This document shows positions 17,320-25,800 of a DNA stretch of 64,000 nucleotides, in pieces. Within the stretch, counting starts at the first letter, position 1; each line of letters begins with the position of its first letter. The stretch comes from CAWJLS01 sp963843755. Its GTDB lineage: Bacteria > Acidobacteriota > Thermoanaerobaculia > Multivoradales > DATKCC01. The notes under the pieces were generated by a model. That model did not search any database, was not told where the DNA came from, and was given only the letters and a program-made list of their open reading frames with translations. Position numbers and translations under genes: made by a program. The stretch is taken from NCBI GenBank assembly GCA_963843755.1, contig CAWJLS010000004.1:248001-312000 (forward strand), in the 5' to 3' direction.

Positions 17320-18716
17320 GCCGGGTGCTGGAGGCCCTCGACGGGCGCGGCTTGCCCATGGCGGAGGTCTTCGCCAAGCGCGGCCGCTCGCGTTCGGTGG
17401 AGCTCACCGCCCGCGGGACGCTCGCCTCGATCCACCGGGAGGAGGGCTGGGCGGTCCGCGCCGGGGACGACCGCCGGTCGCTGATGGCGGCGGCCACCGG
17501 CCGTCCCGACCCGCACGGCCCGCCCGGCGGCTGGCCGGAGGCCGATGGCGACGCCCTGGAGCTGCCGGGTCCGGAGCGGGTGCGGTCGGCCGGGCGGTCG
17601 CCGTGGCGCATGCCGGCCGACCTCGAAGCCCCCCTGGTGGGCGAGCGCGAGGCGGTCCAGATCCTGGCAGTGCTGGCGACCTCCCTGGAGGAGGAGCTGC
17701 CCGGAGCCCGCCTGCTCAAGGCGACCCTGACCGACGGCGCCAGCGAGGTCGAGGTTGCCAACAGCCTGGGGGTCGAGGCCGCGTACCGGACCCGGGCGGC
17801 GTTCCTGCGGGCCGAGGCGGCGATCCCCGGAGGAGTCGGCGGTTCCGGCCGGGCGGTGGCCGCGGCGGTCGAGACCGTGGTCCGGGAGGCGCGGCGGATC
17901 GAGCCCCGCGCCCTGGCGCGGCGCCTGGCCGACCGTCTGCTCGTCGGACGCGACGGCCGGCCGCCGGAGCGGGATCGGGTGGCGATGATGTTGGCGCCGG
18001 CGGTGGTCGTCCGGCTGCTGGAGGGGTTGCTCCCCCTGTTCGTCGGGCCCCAGGGGACGGAGCTCGCCGCCCGCCAGGAGGACCGCCAGGGGCGGTTCGC
18101 CTCGGTCCGGCTGACGGTGCGCGACGACGGGCGGTTCGAAGGCGGTCCGCTGGTCGCGCCGGCCGACGGCGAGGGGGTGCCGACGGGCGAGATCACCCTG
18201 GTCGAGGCCGGTTCCTATCGTCAGCCGCTCCTGGCCTGGAACCAGTGCCGCCCCGGCGGGCGCTCCGGCGGCGGCGGGCGGCGGCGGGGCGACGGCGATG
18301 GGGGGCGGGACCGGGCGAGCGCCGAACGTCCGCGCGCCATCGGCTGCAGCCGGCGCGCGAGCTGGCGGGATCGGCCCTCCCCGGCGCCGAGCCATCTCTA
18401 CGTGGCCCCCGCTCCGGACGTGCCGGTGCGCTCCCTGCTCGCCGGGCTGGCGCGTGGCCTCTACCTGCTGGACGCCGACGGCGCCGGCCGCTTCGACTTC
18501 GAGGGTGGCCGCTTCGAGCTGCCGGTGGTCGGGTTTGCCGTCGACGGCGGGGCGGCCAGCCACCCGGTGGCCGGCGCCCGGCTGACGGGATCGATCGGCG
18601 CCCTGCTGCGCGGCATCGAAGGGGTCGGCCGGGACCTGACCTTTCTGCCGGTGGGCGGCGGGCTGCTCGGCGCTCCCACCCTGCTGGTCACCGACCTCGA
18701 GATTCTCCCCGGATAG
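17313..18716 (+). CDS. TldE/PmbA-like protein
   Basis: 467 residues from a GTG at 17313, overlapping the end of the tldD-like gene. The start VLSRVLEALDGRGLPMAEVF resembles PmbA/TldE N-termini. The C-terminal half, with GSYRQPLLAWNQCR, SHLYVAPAPDVPVRSLLAG, FELPVVGFAVDGGAASHPV and LLRGIEGVGRDLTFLP, matches the modulator-of-DNA-gyrase C-terminal domain. It has no HExxxH motif, as expected for the non-catalytic TldE subunit. An Arg/Gly-rich low-complexity insert (about residues 310-345) interrupts the C-terminal half. It is probably cotranslated with the TldD-like partner. The locus ends at a perfect stem-loop shared with the convergent gene. Confidence 0.82.
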   Translation: MLSRVLEALDGRGLPMAEVFAKRGRSRSVELTARGTLASIHREEGWAVRAGDDRRSLMAAATGRPDPHGPPGGWPEADGDALELPGPERVRSAGRSPWRMPADLEAPLVGEREAVQILAVLATSLEEELPGARLLKATLTDGASEVEVANSLGVEAAYRTRAAFLRAEAAIPGGVGGSGRAVAAAVETVVREARRIEPRALARRLADRLLVGRDGRPPERDRVAMMLAPAVVVRLLEGLLPLFVGPQGTELAARQEDRQGRFASVRLTVRDDGRFEGGPLVAPADGEGVPTGEITLVEAGSYRQPLLAWNQCRPGGRSGGGGRRRGDGDGGRDRASAERPRAIGCSRRASWRDRPSPAPSHLYVAPAPDVPVRSLLAGLARGLYLLDADGAGRFDFEGGRFELPVVGFAVDGGAASHPVAGARLTGSIGALLRGIEGVGRDLTFLPVGGGLLGAPTLLVTDLEILPG

Positions 18717-18746
18717 CGGCGACCCGGGCGCAGACGCCCCGCTCCT

Positions 18747-18780
18747 CCCGTTCCGGCCGCCGGACAGCGGCCGGAACGGG
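18747..18780. terminator. Bidirectional stem-loop between convergent genes
   Basis: A perfect 14-bp inverted repeat, CCCGTTCCGGCCGC and GCGGCCGGAACGGG, around a six-base loop. It lies between the rightward TldE-like gene (stop at 18716) and the leftward TPR gene (stop at 18838). There is no U tract, so termination efficiency is uncertain. Confidence 0.55.
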
Positions 18781-18837
18781 CGATGGGGACAAGGGATGCC
18801 GAAGGACCGGGCCCCGCGACCGGACTGGTCGGCTGGA

Positions 18838-19953
18838 CTAGCCGGCCGGGGTCGCGGTCGCGTCCGCCGGGTCGCTCGATCCGGGCAGCAGCTCCATGTC
18901 GAGGCGGCCGGTGCTCGGGAGACCGGGGATGAAGCGCCGGAGGGAGCCGGGCCGCGTCTGCTGGCCGGTCGAGGGCTGTGCGGTCCGGGGGTTGGTGTTG
19001 GTTCCGGTGCGGCCCTGGGACGGCGAGGTCGGCGGCCGGTAGTAGCTCCGTGGCGTCGTGTTGCGGACGCCGCCCTGGGGCTGGTAGTAGGTGCCGCTAT
19101 CGGCGCCGGTGGGGGAGGCCTGGTTGAGGCCGCTGCCCTTTTCCAGGTCCCCCGGGCGGAGCACCTTGCCGGAGCCGCCGTCGTCACCACCGTTCTCCTC
19201 TCCCTCGTCCTCGTTGGCCGAGGGGAGGGAGGGCCGCGGTCCGATGCCCTGGGCGTTTCTCGCCGCGCTCCCCTCGGCCATGGCACCGCCCGCCGCGTCG
19301 GACTCGGGCATCGCCCCCATCTCACCCATCGCCTGGTCGGCGCTCTGTTGGTCGCTGTCCTGGACCATCAGCGAGACGATGCGTGACGGCTGCTCGTAGG
19401 TCTTCGGCGCCTCGGCGGCGGCCGGCTGGTCCCGGTAGGCGACCAGCAACGCCTCGGTGACGTGCTCGTTGTCGATCACGCTGGGGTTGATCTCGGGGAA
19501 GGCGAGCTGGGGGTCGAGCCGGAACGCCTTGGCGTACTCGCGGATGGCGCGCTTCTCGGACCCTTTGGCGTCGTAGATCGCCCCGAGCTGGTAGTGGGCC
19601 CAGGCGTGGTCGGGGTTCGCCTCCAGCACCGTCTCGAACTGCGCGGCGGCCTCTTTGCGCTCGCCCTTCTGGGCCAGCAGCAGGCCCAGGTTGTAGTGGG
19701 CGGACGTCAGGTCCGGAGCCAGCTCGAGGGCGTTGCGGTAGGCCGCCTCCGCCTCGGCGCTGCGGCCGTCGAGGACCAGCAGGTTGCCGAGGTCGTTGCG
19801 CGCCTGGGCGTCGGACGGGTTCTCGGCCACTTGTGCCTGCTGCGCCGCGATGGCGCGGCCGAGGTTGGGGGGAGGCGTGGGCGGTGTGCTCAGCGCGGCG
19901 AAGCCGGTGGCGGCTAGACCGGTGACGAGGAGGGCGAGAATGGTGGTGCGCAC
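18838..19953 (-). CDS. Exported TPR-repeat protein
   Basis: 371 residues from GTG 19953, preceded by CAGGAG at a good distance; an alternative GTG at 19998 overlaps the upstream stop (GTGA). The N-terminus is a signal peptide or anchor (VRTTILALLVTGLAATGFAA). Residues about 48-149 are three TPRs (ARNDLGNLLVLDGRSAEAEA, SAHYNLGLLLAQKGERKEAA, AWAHYQLGAIYDAKGSEKRA). The remaining 200 residues are acidic, then Gly/Ser/Thr/Pro-rich and probably disordered. TPR proteins of this kind act as periplasmic or outer-membrane assembly scaffolds; the partner here is unknown. It follows closely on the 181-residue gene and is likely cotranscribed with it. Confidence 0.75.
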   Translation of the reverse strand: MRTTILALLVTGLAATGFAALSTPPTPPPNLGRAIAAQQAQVAENPSDAQARNDLGNLLVLDGRSAEAEAAYRNALELAPDLTSAHYNLGLLLAQKGERKEAAAQFETVLEANPDHAWAHYQLGAIYDAKGSEKRAIREYAKAFRLDPQLAFPEINPSVIDNEHVTEALLVAYRDQPAAAEAPKTYEQPSRIVSLMVQDSDQQSADQAMGEMGAMPESDAAGGAMAEGSAARNAQGIGPRPSLPSANEDEGEENGGDDGGSGKVLRPGDLEKGSGLNQASPTGADSGTYYQPQGGVRNTTPRSYYRPPTSPSQGRTGTNTNPRTAQPSTGQQTRPGSLRRFIPGLPSTGRLDMELLPGSSDPADATATPAG

Positions 19954-19994
19954 GGCGGACTCCTGACGGTGCGGCGGCGGTTGCCGCCTGTGGG

Positions 19995-20540
19995 TCACCC
20001 CTCCTGGTCCTCCAGGAGGGGGCGGGCCTTGAGCTTCATCTTGCCTTGTTCTTCGGCGATCCGGAAGACCACGCGCCGGGCTCCGGTCTTCTCCCGGATC
20101 GCGCCGAGCTGTCGGTCGAGGTAGGACCGGAAGCTCTCGAGATCGAACCGGGGCCGGTTGCCGGCGGCCTGGTGCAGGCGCTGGTAGAGGGCTTCGACCG
20201 CGCCCGGCGAGCTCGTGTCGTCCATCACCACGCCCCTCTGTGGGTCGTGGCGCACGCGCGGCTCCGGGCGGACGGCCGTTCCCCGCCCCTCTTCCTGGGC
20301 GCGGATGCGTCGGCCGGACAGCTCGTTGAGACTGTTGAGCTTCGCCTCCAGGTTCGACAGACGGAAGTTGTCTTCGACCCCTTTGAGGTTGGCGTTGCGC
20401 AGTCGCCTGAGCTCCACCTGGATCTCGGTGCGCAACGCTTCGGGCGGCAGATCGAGGGCGCCGTTGAAGAAGCGCTCGTACTCGATGCGCAGGTCACGGA
20501 CCATCCGCTCGAGCTGATCGATGCTGGCCGAGGCGTTCAC
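19995..20540 (-). CDS. Conserved protein, MXAN_5187 C-terminal-domain-like
   Basis: 181 residues. The first half is a charged coiled-coil-like region (IDQLERMVRDLRIEYERFFN, ELRRLRNANLKGVEDNFRLS). The second half is a compact domain with DLESFRSYLDRQLGAIREKT followed by RRVVFRIAEEQGKMKLKARP. That second pattern resembles the domain named after Myxococcus MXAN_5187, but I am working from memory and the match is tentative. No signal peptide or membrane segment. It lies directly upstream of the TPR gene in the same direction and is divergent from the NtrC-type regulator. Function unknown. Confidence 0.65.
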   Translation of the reverse strand: MNASASIDQLERMVRDLRIEYERFFNGALDLPPEALRTEIQVELRRLRNANLKGVEDNFRLSNLEAKLNSLNELSGRRIRAQEEGRGTAVRPEPRVRHDPQRGVVMDDTSSPGAVEALYQRLHQAAGNRPRFDLESFRSYLDRQLGAIREKTGARRVVFRIAEEQGKMKLKARPLLEDQEG

Positions 20541-20735
20541 GAAGGCGATTTCCCGATGCGTCTAGAATGCTCACGAGACGATGGAGAGCCCCCCGCGACG
20601 CCCCGACCGACCTCCGGTAGCGCCAACGGTTCGACGCTTGCGGAGCGGTGCGGACCGCCGGGCGTGCTCTCCGGGTCACTGCACACGATTATACGGAGCT
20701 GCAAGGCGCCGGGTCCAAGCGACGGAGGCCGGCCG

Positions 20736-22076
20736 GTGAGCGAGCGCCACGTCCTGGTGGTCGAGGACCGGGACACGCTCCGCCGCATGCTGGGGCGCGC
20801 CCTGACCTCGGACGGGTACCGGGTAAGTGCCGTCGCCGACGGCGAGTCGGCGGTCGAGCGGCTCGAGGGCGGCGGCGGCGACGGCGGCGAAGGCGGCTTC
20901 GACCTGGTGCTCACCGACCTGCGCCTGCCGGGGATCTCCGGCATGGACGTGCTGCGTGCCGCCCGCGCGCGGCGGCCGGCGGTGCCGGTGATCGTCCTCA
21001 CCGGCTTCGGCAACGTGCCGACGGCGGTCGAGGCGATGCGTCTCGGGGCCTACCACTTCCTGGAGAAGCCGGTCGATGTCGACGACCTGTCGCGGCTGGT
21101 CGCCGAGGCTCTCGGTGACCTGGAGCCGGGCGGGCCGGCGGCCGAAGGGCTCGTGGTCGACGGCGGGCCGACCATCGTCGGCCGCCACCCGCGGCTGCGG
21201 GCGGCGCTTCGGCTGCTCGAGCGGGTGGCGCCGACCGAGAGCACCGTGCTGCTGACCGGTGAGAGCGGCACCGGCAAGGAGCTCTTCGCCCGGGCGATCC
21301 ACCGGCTCTCGCCGCGGCGCGCAGGGCCGTTCGTCGCGGTCAACTGCGCCGCGATCCCCGAAGGGCTGGTGGAGAACGAGCTGTTCGGTCACGAGAAGGG
21401 TGCGTTCACCGGTGCCGACCGGCGCCAATTCGGGCGCTTCGAGAAGGCCGACGGCGGCACGCTCTTCCTCGACGAGGTCGGCGAGCTGGGGGCGGCGGTC
21501 CAGGGGAAGGTGCTGCGGGCGCTCGAGGAGCGCCGGTTCGAGCGCGTCGGTGGCGGCAGCACCCTGTCGGTCGACGTGCGGCTGGTCGCCGCCACCAACC
21601 GCGATCTCGAGGCGATGGTGGCCGACGGGACGTTCCGCTCCGACCTCTACTTCCGCCTGGCGGTCTTCCCCGTCGAGCTACCGCCCCTGCGCGAGCGTTC
21701 CTCGGACATCCCGCTGCTGGCGCGCCACCTGCTACGCCGCATCGCCGAGCGCCACGGGCGCGCCGCGCCCGTGCCGAGCGAGCAGGCGTTCGAGATGCTG
21801 GTCGAGCGGCCGTGGTCCGGCAACGTACGCGAGCTCGCCAACGTGCTCGAGCGGGCGGTGATTCTGACGGAAGGGCCGCGGATCGAGGCGAGCGATCTCG
21901 AGCCGCTGCTGGCGCCGCTCGACGACGCGGGCGAGCGCGACCGGATCAAGCGGGCCCTCGAGCAGGCGGCCGGCGACCGCGACCGGGCAGCGGAGATCCT
22001 CGGGATCAGCCGCCGGACCCTGTTGCGCCGGATCGGGCGTCACGACCTGGGCGGCTACCCGGAGTACCGCGACTAG
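20736..22076 (+). CDS. pilR: Sigma-54-dependent response regulator, NtrC/PilR type
   Basis: 446 residues from a GTG at 20736 with GGAGG seven bases upstream. Receiver domain at 5-120 with phosphoacceptor D61 (LVLTDLRLPG); AAA+ domain at about 145-380 with Walker A GESGTGKE (175-182), the sigma-54-contact loop GAFTGA (222-227), Walker B GTLFLDEVGE and the arginine finger region SDLYFRLAVFPVELPPLRER; C-terminal Fis-type HTH (AAEILGISRRTLLRRIG). It should activate sigma-54 promoters when phosphorylated. Three such promoters precede pilin operons in this window, and a PilS-like kinase lies at 38222-40123, so the PilR role is a reasoned inference. Its last codon overlaps the convergent gene's stop within the palindrome CTAG. 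Confidence 0.9.
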   Translation: MSERHVLVVEDRDTLRRMLGRALTSDGYRVSAVADGESAVERLEGGGGDGGEGGFDLVLTDLRLPGISGMDVLRAARARRPAVPVIVLTGFGNVPTAVEAMRLGAYHFLEKPVDVDDLSRLVAEALGDLEPGGPAAEGLVVDGGPTIVGRHPRLRAALRLLERVAPTESTVLLTGESGTGKELFARAIHRLSPRRAGPFVAVNCAAIPEGLVENELFGHEKGAFTGADRRQFGRFEKADGGTLFLDEVGELGAAVQGKVLRALEERRFERVGGGSTLSVDVRLVAATNRDLEAMVADGTFRSDLYFRLAVFPVELPPLRERSSDIPLLARHLLRRIAERHGRAAPVPSEQAFEMLVERPWSGNVRELANVLERAVILTEGPRIEASDLEPLLAPLDDAGERDRIKRALEQAAGDRDRAAEILGISRRTLLRRIGRHDLGGYPEYRD

Positions 22077-22837
22077 CGGCCGCCGGATTCGCCGGATTCG
22101 CCCGCGGTCTCGGGGGCCGCCTGGTCGCCGCCTTCGTTCGTTTCGAGCATCGTGCCCTCGATATCGAAATCGGCGCGGGCGTAGTAGTAGACGCCCGGGA
22201 AGCTGGCGCGGAACCCACCGCTACCGCCGGACGGCAAGGCGTTGGAGGTCAGCACCGCCTGGGTCGACTCGATCGGCTTGTTCTCCTGGTCGTAGAGCTT
22301 GACGGTCAGCGTCACCCCGACCGCCATGTTCTCGGTCGGGTTGCGCACCTGGCCGACGAACAGCAGTCCCGGCGCGTCGGTGTGCGTGTCCTCGTGCCAG
22401 TTCGAGACCATCAGCCCGGACGGCGACTGTTGGCGCCGTTCCTGGTCCTTGGCCGCAGCCTTGGCGGGCTCCTGGGTCTCCGCCTGGGCGGACTTGCCCA
22501 CGGGCGGCAGATCTTTGTCGGTCAGCCGGGCGATCGGCTCCCGCCGCGTTTCGGTGGCCTGGGGGCGGGGCGAAGTCCGTGCGCGCTCGGCCTCCTCGGC
22601 CGCCGCCTTGGTGACCCGCCGGCTCTCGTCCAGGTCGACGGCCGACAGTCGCATGGAGGCGTAGCTACCGTCCGGCCGCTCGAACACGACCAGCCGGCTC
22701 TTCACCTGCCACGGGCCGTCGGTCTCGACCCTGTCACCGCTCTTCGTCACCAGCCAATCGGCCCTGGCGGGCAGGGCCACGGCGAGCGCCGCCAGGAACA
22801 CGCCGACGGTCGCCTGGGTGAGGCGGTTTCGTGTCAC
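22073..22837 (-). CDS. Exported FxLYD-domain-like protein appended to the pilus operon
   Basis: 254 residues from a GTG that overlaps the stop of the upstream pilY1 (GTGA), so it is translated with it. A signal peptide (RLTQATVGVFLAALAVALPA, cut near ARA|DW) is followed by a small domain DWLVTKSGDRVETDGPWQVK ... RLVVFERPDGSYASMRLSAV, a charged Ala/Glu/Lys linker (about 68-130), and an immunoglobulin-like segment (about 141-215) with LLFVGQVRNPTENMAVGVTL and VKLYDQENKPIES that resembles FxLYD domains. The tail is Glu/Gly-rich. The paralogous operon B has no counterpart. It is probably a periplasmic or surface accessory to the pilus tip machinery; the function is not known. Confidence 0.75.
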   Translation of the reverse strand: MTRNRLTQATVGVFLAALAVALPARADWLVTKSGDRVETDGPWQVKSRLVVFERPDGSYASMRLSAVDLDESRRVTKAAAEEAERARTSPRPQATETRREPIARLTDKDLPPVGKSAQAETQEPAKAAAKDQERRQQSPSGLMVSNWHEDTHTDAPGLLFVGQVRNPTENMAVGVTLTVKLYDQENKPIESTQAVLTSNALPSGGSGGFRASFPGVYYYARADFDIEGTMLETNEGGDQAAPETAGESGESGGR

Positions 22838-25800
22838 TGGTTGATCTCCTTCCAGTTCTTCTCGATGATGCAGATCGGCACCGGCGCGATCCGTTCGAGC
22901 TTGGTGTCGTCGCGAATCACCTTCACGTCGATCCTCTGGTTGCCGAACTTGCACTTGTCCGGGAACAGCGCCATCAGCTTCTCCATCAGCTTCTGCTCGG
23001 TCTCGGAGAGCGGCGTGTCCTGGGTCGTGGTCGGATCGCTCGGATCGCCCGTCACAGAGCTTCCCACAACTTGCTCCGTAAAGGGGCTGGTGACGAAGCT
23101 CCCCTCGATCTTGAAGTAGCGCTTCAGGACGCCGGCGTCGTCGATGAACGCGTCGGCATCGGTGGTCCCGACCACGTACACACGGCTGTCGCCGGTCAGC
23201 GAGCAGAGGGGATTGGTGCAACTGTTGCTGGTGATGGCACAGGTCGGTTCGGGATCGTTCGGCAGGTAGGTGGCGAAGAATGCGACGCCGGAGAAGGCGA
23301 AGGGATCGCCGATCAGGCGCTCGCTGTCTCCCAGGGGGATGTACCACCCGCGGTGGCCGACCGCGATGCTCGTATCGGTCAGCAGGTCCGAGTGGTCACC
23401 GCTGTCCAGGGCGACCTGCGTGAAGCGGTCCTCGACCAGCGGCAGGTCGCTCGAAGCGAGCTGCTCGGTCTCGTCGACGAAGACGTAGAACCTGCCGTTT
23501 CCACCGTTCAGCGAGGTGAGGTCGTCGCGGTCTCCGGTGCCGAACGCCAGGGCGTACTCGCCCAGGTTCGAGACGAAGATGACCGCCGGCGGGAAGTAGA
23601 TCGGTCGCCGCTGCGCCACGCCGTCGGTCACCGTCACCGTGTCGAAGATCAGCTTCGGCTGCCAGAGCCGCGGGGTCCCCGACCCGCGCTCGAACCGGGT
23701 GACGCCGCTGTGGTAGAGGCCGTCGATCCCTTTCACCTGCAAGCTGGTGGTCAGCGTCGGGTAGACCGTGTTCCCGTCGCTGTCGGTCGCCGTCAGGTCG
23801 AGGCGGTAGAGGTAGCCGGCGGTGGTGCCGATGTAGACGCGGTCGATGAAGCTGTCCTGGTTGGTGTCGACCGCGGCCGGATCGCTCGCCGCCGAGCCGA
23901 TGAGCTTGCGCTTGTAGATCGTCTCCCCGGTCTCGATGTCGACCATGTAGAGGAAGTTGCCACGCGAATCCCCCTTGGCCGGGTCGAGGCCGCCGCCGAA
24001 GATCGCCACGTATTTGTTGACCACGGCGCCGCCCTGGATGACCTTGATCCGGCCGATGTCCGGGGCCGACCAGGTCTCGGCGAGGTCGACGAAGCCGTTG
24101 TCGTCCTCGTCGAGGGCGATCCACTCCCGCTTCGTGGAGTCCCAGACCTCGTCGTTGAACTCCCAGAGCGGAGCCGGGTACAGGACGTCCTCGTCGCAGC
24201 CGAGGTCGCCGTCACCGTTGGCCGCGCTGCACCCCGGAACGATCGACGTGGTCGAAGGGATCAGGACGTCGCGCTGGGCGTCGCTGGTCTCGATCGGCCC
24301 GATCTTGGCCTCCTTGAGCGGGTCGGGCTGGGTGATGTCCAGGGCGTAGTAGCCGCTGCCACCCTCGCGCAGGCCTCCGACCAGGACCGTCCGCCACTCG
24401 CGGTTGTCCGGGTCGGGCGTCCCGGAGTGGTGCGGGTCGATGTAGGCGTCGCCGACGACCGGCGGCCCGTCGACCATCCAGCGGTGGGTCTTCGGGTTCT
24501 CGGCCAGCTCCTTGACCGTCGGCAGGACGTTGCGCGGGATGTAGGAGAAGAGCTCGCGGCCCGAGCCGTCGTTGTACTGGACCTCCTTGCGGTCGATGCC
24601 GAACTGGTCGGTGAAGGTGACGATCGCCGGGCGGCCGGCGTCGAAGGCGTGCAACATGCCGTCGTTGGCGCCGGCGAAGACCACCTTGCGCCGGTTTTCG
24701 TTCCGGTTGAAGAAGTCCTGGTAGCCGGTCCCCACCTGCTTGCCGTCGGAATCGAGCGTCTCCTCGGCGTCGAGGGCGAAGTAGAGGGTGTTCGGCGGGC
24801 TGTCGACGATCACCGGGTCCGAGTGGAAGATGTCGCCGAGGATGTAGGGATCGAGCGGCGTTCCGGTCACGGTCGGGTCGTCGGCGGCCGGGTTGTGCTT
24901 CTCGATCAGGACGTTCTCGACGATCGAGTTGGCACGCGCCCGTGCATGCTCGACGGAATCGGGGTCGTTGCTGTCGAACGGGATCTGCAGGCCGTTCCAG
25001 AAGTCGGGCTCGACGGGCGTGATCGGCGTCGTCTGGCCGGGCAGGTCGCTGGTCCGGTCGAAGAGCTGACGGTTGTCGGGCCAACTGTCGAGCGCGCTCT
25101 TGTCGGGGATGCGCTGCTCCGCGTAGTAGACCCGCCGCTGGTTCTGACTGATCCCGAGCTGGAGGTCGACCCCGCTCAGGTCCGGCGGGTTGCCGTCGAC
25201 CGACGGCGGCATGTCCGGGGCCTGTGCCAGGAGCTCGACCGCCGCGTCCCAGTTGAAGTTCGGATCGGTCGGACCCGGCGGCGAAACGGTGATCGGCCGC
25301 ACGAAGGACTGGAGGTGCCCCTCCCAGGTGCCGACCTTGCTCAGCGGCCGGAAGTTGGTCAGGTAGATGTTGTTGCCCGAGGTCGACTGAATCGACGGGA
25401 CAGCCGCCGAGGCGAAGGTCCGTGCCTGGTCCTGTTGGATCTCGCCGACGATCTTCTCCAGCTTCATCTTGAAGTCTTCGCCGTCGGTGATCGGGATGTA
25501 CTCGCCCTTGCCGGGACCGACGATCGAGTTCACGGTGTTCGTCTTGTTGAAGGCGAAGACGAAGGTCCGGATCCCGGCCTCGCTGAAGAACGAGGCGACG
25601 TCCGCGCTCTCGTCCTCACCGCTAGCGTTGCTCTCGCCGTCGGTGACGACCAGCAGGTAGGGGACGCGGCACTTGAACCAGAGATCGTTCTGCTCGAACA
25701 GGCTGTTCCACCCGTCTTCGAACTGGGGGCCTTTGCACTTGCCCTTGGCGTCCGCCCCCAGGGCCCAGCAGCGGAAGTCGTTGAGCGCACGCGCCAGCGG

